Part shown: positions 60,526 to 64,000 of the stretch, in pieces
Layout: every line of letters starts with the position of its first letter
Position numbering within the stretch: position 1 is the first letter of the stretch
Assembly (NCBI RefSeq): GCF_016756775.1
Contig: NZ_JAERMU010000018.1
Span: 1 to 64,000, forward strand
Length of the DNA: 64,000 nucleotides
Source: Dryocola clanedunensis subsp. sulfonylureivorans
GTDB taxonomy: Bacteria; Pseudomonadota; Gammaproteobacteria; Enterobacterales; Enterobacteriaceae
Direction of reading: 5' to 3'
The notes under the pieces: model-generated
Seen by the model: only the letters and a program-made list of their open reading frames with translations
What the model was told of the DNA's origin: nothing
Databases searched by the model: none
Position numbers and translations under genes: made by a program

Positions 60526-61905
60526 ATGACACAAACAACGACTGATATTCAGACATTTATTAATGAAAGCCGCTTCTCCAGGTTCCAGTGGCTGATTCTT
60601 GTCCTTTGTTTTATCACCGTCGCGCTGGACGGTTTCGACACGGCCATCATTGGCTTTATCGCCTCCGATCTGGTGCAGGAGTGGGGCGTGCAGAAATCCG
60701 ATCTCGGCCCGGTGATGAGCGCTGCCCTCGTCGGACTTGCGTTTGGCGCATTGACCGCAGGCCCGATGGCCGACCGCATCGGCCGCAAAAAAGTGCTGGT
60801 GCTGTCCATTCTGGTCTTTGGCGGCTTCAGCCTGCTGACGGCATTCGCCAACAGCCTGACGACGCTCGCGCTGCTGCGTTTTCTTACCGGGCTTGGCCTT
60901 GGCGCAGCCATGCCAAACGCGGCGACGCTGATGTCCGAGTACGCGCCGGAGCGCAAACGCGCGCTGCTGGTGAACCTGATGTTTGTCGGCTTCCCGATTG
61001 GCTCGTCGATGGGCGGATTTATCTCCGCCTGGATGATCCCGCATCTGGGCTGGCAGAGCGTATTGGTGCTGGGGGGCGTGATGCCTTTAATTCTCAGCGT
61101 TGTGCTGATGATCTGGCTGCCTGAATCCGCTCGTTACATGGTGGTGAAGAAGAAACCGCAACAAGAGATCGCTGATATCCTCAAACGCATAGCACCCTTG
61201 CCGGCAGGGGAAAACGTTCGCTTTGTGCTTAACGAAGCAGGCGGCCACATCAAAGACAAAACGGCGCTGGGCGTGATTTTCTCTCCGCGTTATCTGGTCG
61301 GCACGCTGATGCTGTGCCTGACCTATTTCATGGGCCTGCTTATTTTCTATCTCCTGACAAGTTGGCTGCCGCTGCTGATCCGTGAAACGGGTGCGACGCT
61401 TAGCCAGGCGTCAATCGTTACCGCGCTGTTCCCGCTGGGGGGCGGCATTGGGGTACTGGTTATCGGTGCGCTGATGGACAAGCTGAATCCGAACAAGGTT
61501 GTGGCGGTGGGCTATCTGCTGACGGGGCTGTTCGTCTGTCTGGTGGGCTTCTCGACATCAAGCCTGGTCTTGATGGGGGTGATGGTGTTTATCGCCGGCA
61601 CCATCATGAACGGCGCGCAATCTTCCATGCCGGCGCTGGCGGCAGGCTTTTATCCGACGCAGGGACGGGCGACAGGCGTGGCGTGGATGCTTGGGCTTGG
61701 GCGCTTCGGCGGTATTCTCGGTGCCTTCAGCGGGGCATTTTTGATGCAGGCGGAGCTCTCTTTTAAAACCATCTTTATGCTGCTCGCCATTCCAGCCGTG
61801 CTGTCCGCAATCGCTCTGCTGGTAAAATCCTGGGTCGGTTTACGCGCGCCGCACGTGAACGAAGCGGCTAATCACGATCTGGATAAAGCTACGCAGAAAG
61901 CATGA
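60526..61905 (+). CDS. MFS transporter of the aromatic acid:H+ symporter family
   Basis: A 459-residue, 12-segment permease. The D-G-F-D-T-A-I-I-G-F motif in the first segment and G-P-M-A-D-R-I-G-R-K-K in the loop between segments 2 and 3 are features of the PcaK/MhpT-like AAHS family, which imports benzoate-type acids. P-E-S-A-R-Y follows segment 6. Substrate unknown; no catabolic genes adjoin. Confidence 0.85.
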   Translation: MTQTTTDIQTFINESRFSRFQWLILVLCFITVALDGFDTAIIGFIASDLVQEWGVQKSDLGPVMSAALVGLAFGALTAGPMADRIGRKKVLVLSILVFGGFSLLTAFANSLTTLALLRFLTGLGLGAAMPNAATLMSEYAPERKRALLVNLMFVGFPIGSSMGGFISAWMIPHLGWQSVLVLGGVMPLILSVVLMIWLPESARYMVVKKKPQQEIADILKRIAPLPAGENVRFVLNEAGGHIKDKTALGVIFSPRYLVGTLMLCLTYFMGLLIFYLLTSWLPLLIRETGATLSQASIVTALFPLGGGIGVLVIGALMDKLNPNKVVAVGYLLTGLFVCLVGFSTSSLVLMGVMVFIAGTIMNGAQSSMPALAAGFYPTQGRATGVAWMLGLGRFGGILGAFSGAFLMQAELSFKTIFMLLAIPAVLSAIALLVKSWVGLRAPHVNEAANHDLDKATQKA

Positions 61906-62154
61906 TGGCAAAACCCGCGACCAGCGCCGGGCGTTGGTCGCGAATTGCATAACCATTTACAAATTTATACTAAGTACCCCGGCTTGCCTGCTTTTCAATC
62001 TCTTACACCGCTTAATCTTTCAGCTGAAACGCATAAGCAGCGTGCCGCGCAAAAATAGTTTTTCCCTCAATCATCAGCACGCTTTTTTTCGGGCTACTCT
62101 TAAAAGGCTTCTTACCCTTCACGAGGTCAATGTGTGATTTATGAGGAGTTCTCA

Positions 62155-62442
62155 ATGGAATATAAAGATCCAATGTTTGAACTGCTGAGTAACCTTGAGC
62201 AGATAGTTTTTAAGAACGAACAGACAGTATCAACACGGCAAAAACCTAACGCCTTTTCCGAATTCGAGCAGCTCCGCAAGAGTACGGGTCTAAAAATAGA
62301 CGATTTTGCTCGCGTGATGGGGGTTAGCGTGACGATGGTACAGGAGTGGGAATCAAAACGAATCAGACCCTCCAGTACCGAGCTGAAGCTGATGCGCCTG
62401 ATTCAGGCGAATCCAATGCTTAGCAAACAGCTGATGGAATAA
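62155..62442 (+). CDS. yiaG: YiaG, helix-turn-helix regulator
   Basis: A 95-residue protein matching E. coli YiaG: M-E-Y-K-D-P-M at the start, L-R-K-S-T-G-L-K-I-D-D-F-A-R-V-M-G-V-S in the XRE-type helix-turn-helix, and L-M-R-L-I-Q-A-N-P at the end. In E. coli it neighbours cspA too. ATG 62155 follows GAGGAG. Target genes unknown. A terminator hairpin at 62476-62501 follows. Confidence 0.93.
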   Translation: MEYKDPMFELLSNLEQIVFKNEQTVSTRQKPNAFSEFEQLRKSTGLKIDDFARVMGVSVTMVQEWESKRIRPSSTELKLMRLIQANPMLSKQLME

Positions 62443-62475
62443 TTTTGTACGTTTTAGTCCGACCGCTTGACTCAA

Positions 62476-62668
62476 AACCCCGCTAAGTGATGCGGGGTTT
62501 TAGATTGCTGACAAAGAAGGAAAAAGCGTGGTTTTTCCTTCTTTGTGATAAGCAGGCGAAAACCAATGAATTGATTTTCCTTGTTATTTATTCGGTGAGA
62601 TCTTTGCGAAACGCATTCGCTTCAGGTTTGTCATCCGTCTGAAACCCGCTTAAGGATGCGGGTTTGTT
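62476..62668. repeat. 140-bp structured repeat between duplicated terminator-like hairpins, copy 2
   Basis: The core 62502-62640 is the inverse of 18261-18400 with about three changes. The left hairpin AACCCCGC-TAAGTGAT-GCGGGGTTTT (62476-62501) is the yiaG terminator; the right one, AACCCGCTTAAGGATGCGGGTTT (62643-62665), has the same loop style and the same GC core. As in copy 1, the flanking hairpins resemble each other but not those of the other locus. Confidence 0.7.
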
Positions 62669-62982
62669 GTTTTTAGCCCCTGCAATTTTCCCGCCATGTG
62701 ACGGGAAACCCTGATCCAGATCAATTTTATAAGCATTTAATTTACAAATGAACAACATATATTTACAAAGCTAATTTTAAATTTAAATATTTAAAATCAA
62801 TTGGATGGTGTGCTTTTGTTGCTGTAATGTTACCGATAACGCCAAAAACCTCGCGATCTTATCCGCACTTTTCTGCATTGCATTCAGCTCAAAAAAGGTT
62901 AGTTTCTTTTGTATAACAAAAGAACCCTTAGCAGGGTAACTAATTTGAGTTACCCCTTTGGTACAAGCTGACAGGAAGCGTT

Positions 62983-63708
62983 ATGAGCAACAATGGAAAC
63001 GAGGATGTCCCCTCAAGACGTCGTTTTTTACAACAAACCCTCTCACTGATCCCACTGGCTGCGGCTGGTAGCGGTCTGGTGTCACTGAGCAGCGCGGCTG
63101 CGCCTGGTAAAACAGAAGGCGTGAGCGCGCACTATGTGCCGACCTTCTTCAACAATGACGAATGGGCGTTCGTGCTTGCGGTAACTGACCGTTTGATCCC
63201 TGAAGATGAAAATGGGCCCGGTGCGGTCAGTGAAGGCGTGCCGGTATTTATCGATAAGCAGATGGAACTCCCTTACGGCTACGGTCATCTGTGGTACATG
63301 CAGGGGCCGTTTGCCACTGCGGAACCCGAGCTTGGCTATCAGTCCAGCCTGGTGCCACGCGAAACATGGCGACGCGGCATCAAGGCGGTGAACGCCTGGT
63401 GCAAAAAAGAGTTTCAGAAAAGCTTTGCTGAACTCAGCCATCAGCAGCAGGAAGATGTCCTGCATCAGCTCGAAGGCGGCAAACTGACCTTTGAAGAGGT
63501 GCCGGGTGGCCTGTTCTTCACGCAGATGCTGGAGAACACCAAAGAAGGCTATCTGGCCGATCCGCTCCACGGCGGCAACCAGACGCTGGCATCGTGGAAA
63601 ATGATTGGTTTCCCGGGCGCTCGCGCCGATTACCAGCAGGTGATGGATAACCCTAATAAACCGTATCCGCTCGGGCCGGTCAGTATTTCAGGGAAGAGGA
63701 GCGTATAA
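62983..63708 (+). CDS. Gluconate 2-dehydrogenase subunit 3-family protein, Tat-exported
   Basis: A 241-residue small subunit of a membrane-linked sugar dehydrogenase. The twin-arginine signal S-R-R-R-F-L-Q at 11-17 is followed by a hydrophobic stretch and A-A-A-P. D-R-L-I-P-E-D near residue 70 and the V-P-G-G-L-F-F motif are family features. In such complexes it carries the GMC flavoprotein to the periplasm. The next gene starts two bases after its stop. The 540-bp gap before it also holds the copy-2 repeat and its promoter. Confidence 0.9.
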   Translation: MSNNGNEDVPSRRRFLQQTLSLIPLAAAGSGLVSLSSAAAPGKTEGVSAHYVPTFFNNDEWAFVLAVTDRLIPEDENGPGAVSEGVPVFIDKQMELPYGYGHLWYMQGPFATAEPELGYQSSLVPRETWRRGIKAVNAWCKKEFQKSFAELSHQQQEDVLHQLEGGKLTFEEVPGGLFFTQMLENTKEGYLADPLHGGNQTLASWKMIGFPGARADYQQVMDNPNKPYPLGPVSISGKRSV

Positions 63709-63710
63709 CC

Positions 63711-64000
63711 GTGGCGATTAAAAAAGAACCCGTAGATGTGGTGATCGTTGGCTTCGGCTGGACCGGATCGCTGATGGCGATGGAGCTGGCCGATACAGGG
63801 CTTAAAATTCTGGCACTGGAGCGCGGAGAAGCGCGCGACACCTACCCTGACTTCGCTTACCCTCGTATTGCTGATGAGCTGACCTACGGCATTCGTCTGA
63901 AGCTATTCCAGAATGCTTCTAAAGAGACGGTCACCGTGCGTCACAAACAATCCGACACCGCGATGCCGTACCGTCGTTTTGGCTCTTTCCTGCCAGGCGA
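63711..64000 (+). CDS. GMC-family FAD dehydrogenase large subunit (cut by window edge)
   Basis: GTG 63711 with a GAGGAG site opens a frame to the window end. V-D-V-V-I-V-G-F-G-W-T-G-S is the FAD-binding G-x-G-x-x-G loop, followed by L-A-L-E-R-G-E at the ribose end, as in gluconate/2-keto-gluconate dehydrogenase flavoproteins. Only 96 residues are visible. A cytochrome c subunit gene would be expected next. Confidence 0.9.
   Translation, partial: MAIKKEPVDVVIVGFGWTGSLMAMELADTGLKILALERGEARDTYPDFAYPRIADELTYGIRLKLFQNASKETVTVRHKQSDTAMPYRRFGSFLPG

Noticed and set aside
60505-61044. 179-residue leftward frame inside the MFS gene
   Set aside because: No recognisable domain, and the sense-strand transporter is complete and typical.

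Overview
The window reads as a chromosomal segment of an enteric bacterium of the Enterobacter/Lelliottia/Leclercia type. Core genes have the lengths and residues of their E. coli counterparts (yicJI, fdoGHI-fdhE, fdhD, rhaBAD/SR/T, sodA, yiiM, cspA, yiaF, yiaG), but gene order is not that of E. coli: selC-yicJI, the fdo/rha/sodA block and the cspA/yiaG block lie together. Accessory DNA is interleaved at several points.

Layout. (a) 1-1920: island remnant with the end of an IS110-type transposase, an orphan protein with a second copy at 37.8 kb, a small ribbon-helix-helix regulator and a membrane protein. (b) 1920-13090: a complete P4-type satellite in the 3' end of the selenocysteine tRNA gene selC, bounded by a 22-bp direct repeat. 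It has crr, alpha primase-helicase, cnr, an Icd-like gene, an antisense-RNA immunity region, vis, ori1, a Delta-box late promoter, sid, a one-finger delta/ogr gene, psu, cos and int. Between psu/cos and int, where P4 carries gop-beta-cII, sits AT-rich cargo: an sce7726-type PD-(D/E)XK nuclease candidate convergent with a coupled GNAT / ImmA-IrrE peptidase / Beta-protein operon. This is the best candidate for an undescribed, probably anti-phage, system. (c) 13.4-19.6 kb: alpha-xyloside uptake and hydrolysis (yicJI), an M15-like peptidase with a small secreted partner, a lipoprotein, and a MazEF/PemIK-type toxin-antitoxin pair. (d) 19.7-27.2 kb: an esterase, formate dehydrogenase-O (fdoG with an in-frame UGA for selenocysteine, fdoH, fdoI, fdhE) and fdhD. 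The tRNA that fdoG needs is the one the satellite occupies.

(e) 27.4-32.4 kb: a CRP-linked sugar operon without recognised regulator: PFK-like kinase, ascorbate-family PTS IIB/IIC, class II aldolase, unknown small protein, PTS IIA, P-loop kinase. (f) cheV and a pdxI/ydbC-like reductase. (g) 34.7-39.5 kb: a type VI secretion Hcp island with a possible effector, five small paralogous membrane proteins each preceded by a relic of the effector's last codons, a truncated second hcp, then an Ash/P4-like leader, the paralogue of the 125-658 gene, and rhuM. (h) 39.7-52.9 kb: a large rhamnose locus: rhaM, lactaldehyde reductase, a complete rhamnose-type ABC importer, rhaDAB, rhaSR and the rhaT symporter. 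(i) 53.2-58.9 kb: sodA, then a KdgM-family porin under a KdgR-like box and a TRAP transporter where E. coli has kdgT, then yiiM. (j) 58.9-64 kb: cspA with its cold-shock leader, yiaF, an aromatic-acid-type MFS transporter, yiaG and the start of a Tat-exported gluconate 2-dehydrogenase-like operon.

REP-type palindromes occur throughout intergenic regions of the second half. A separate, structured 140-bp repeat is present twice (18.3 and 62.5 kb, opposite orientations), each time between two copies of a locus-specific terminator-like hairpin.
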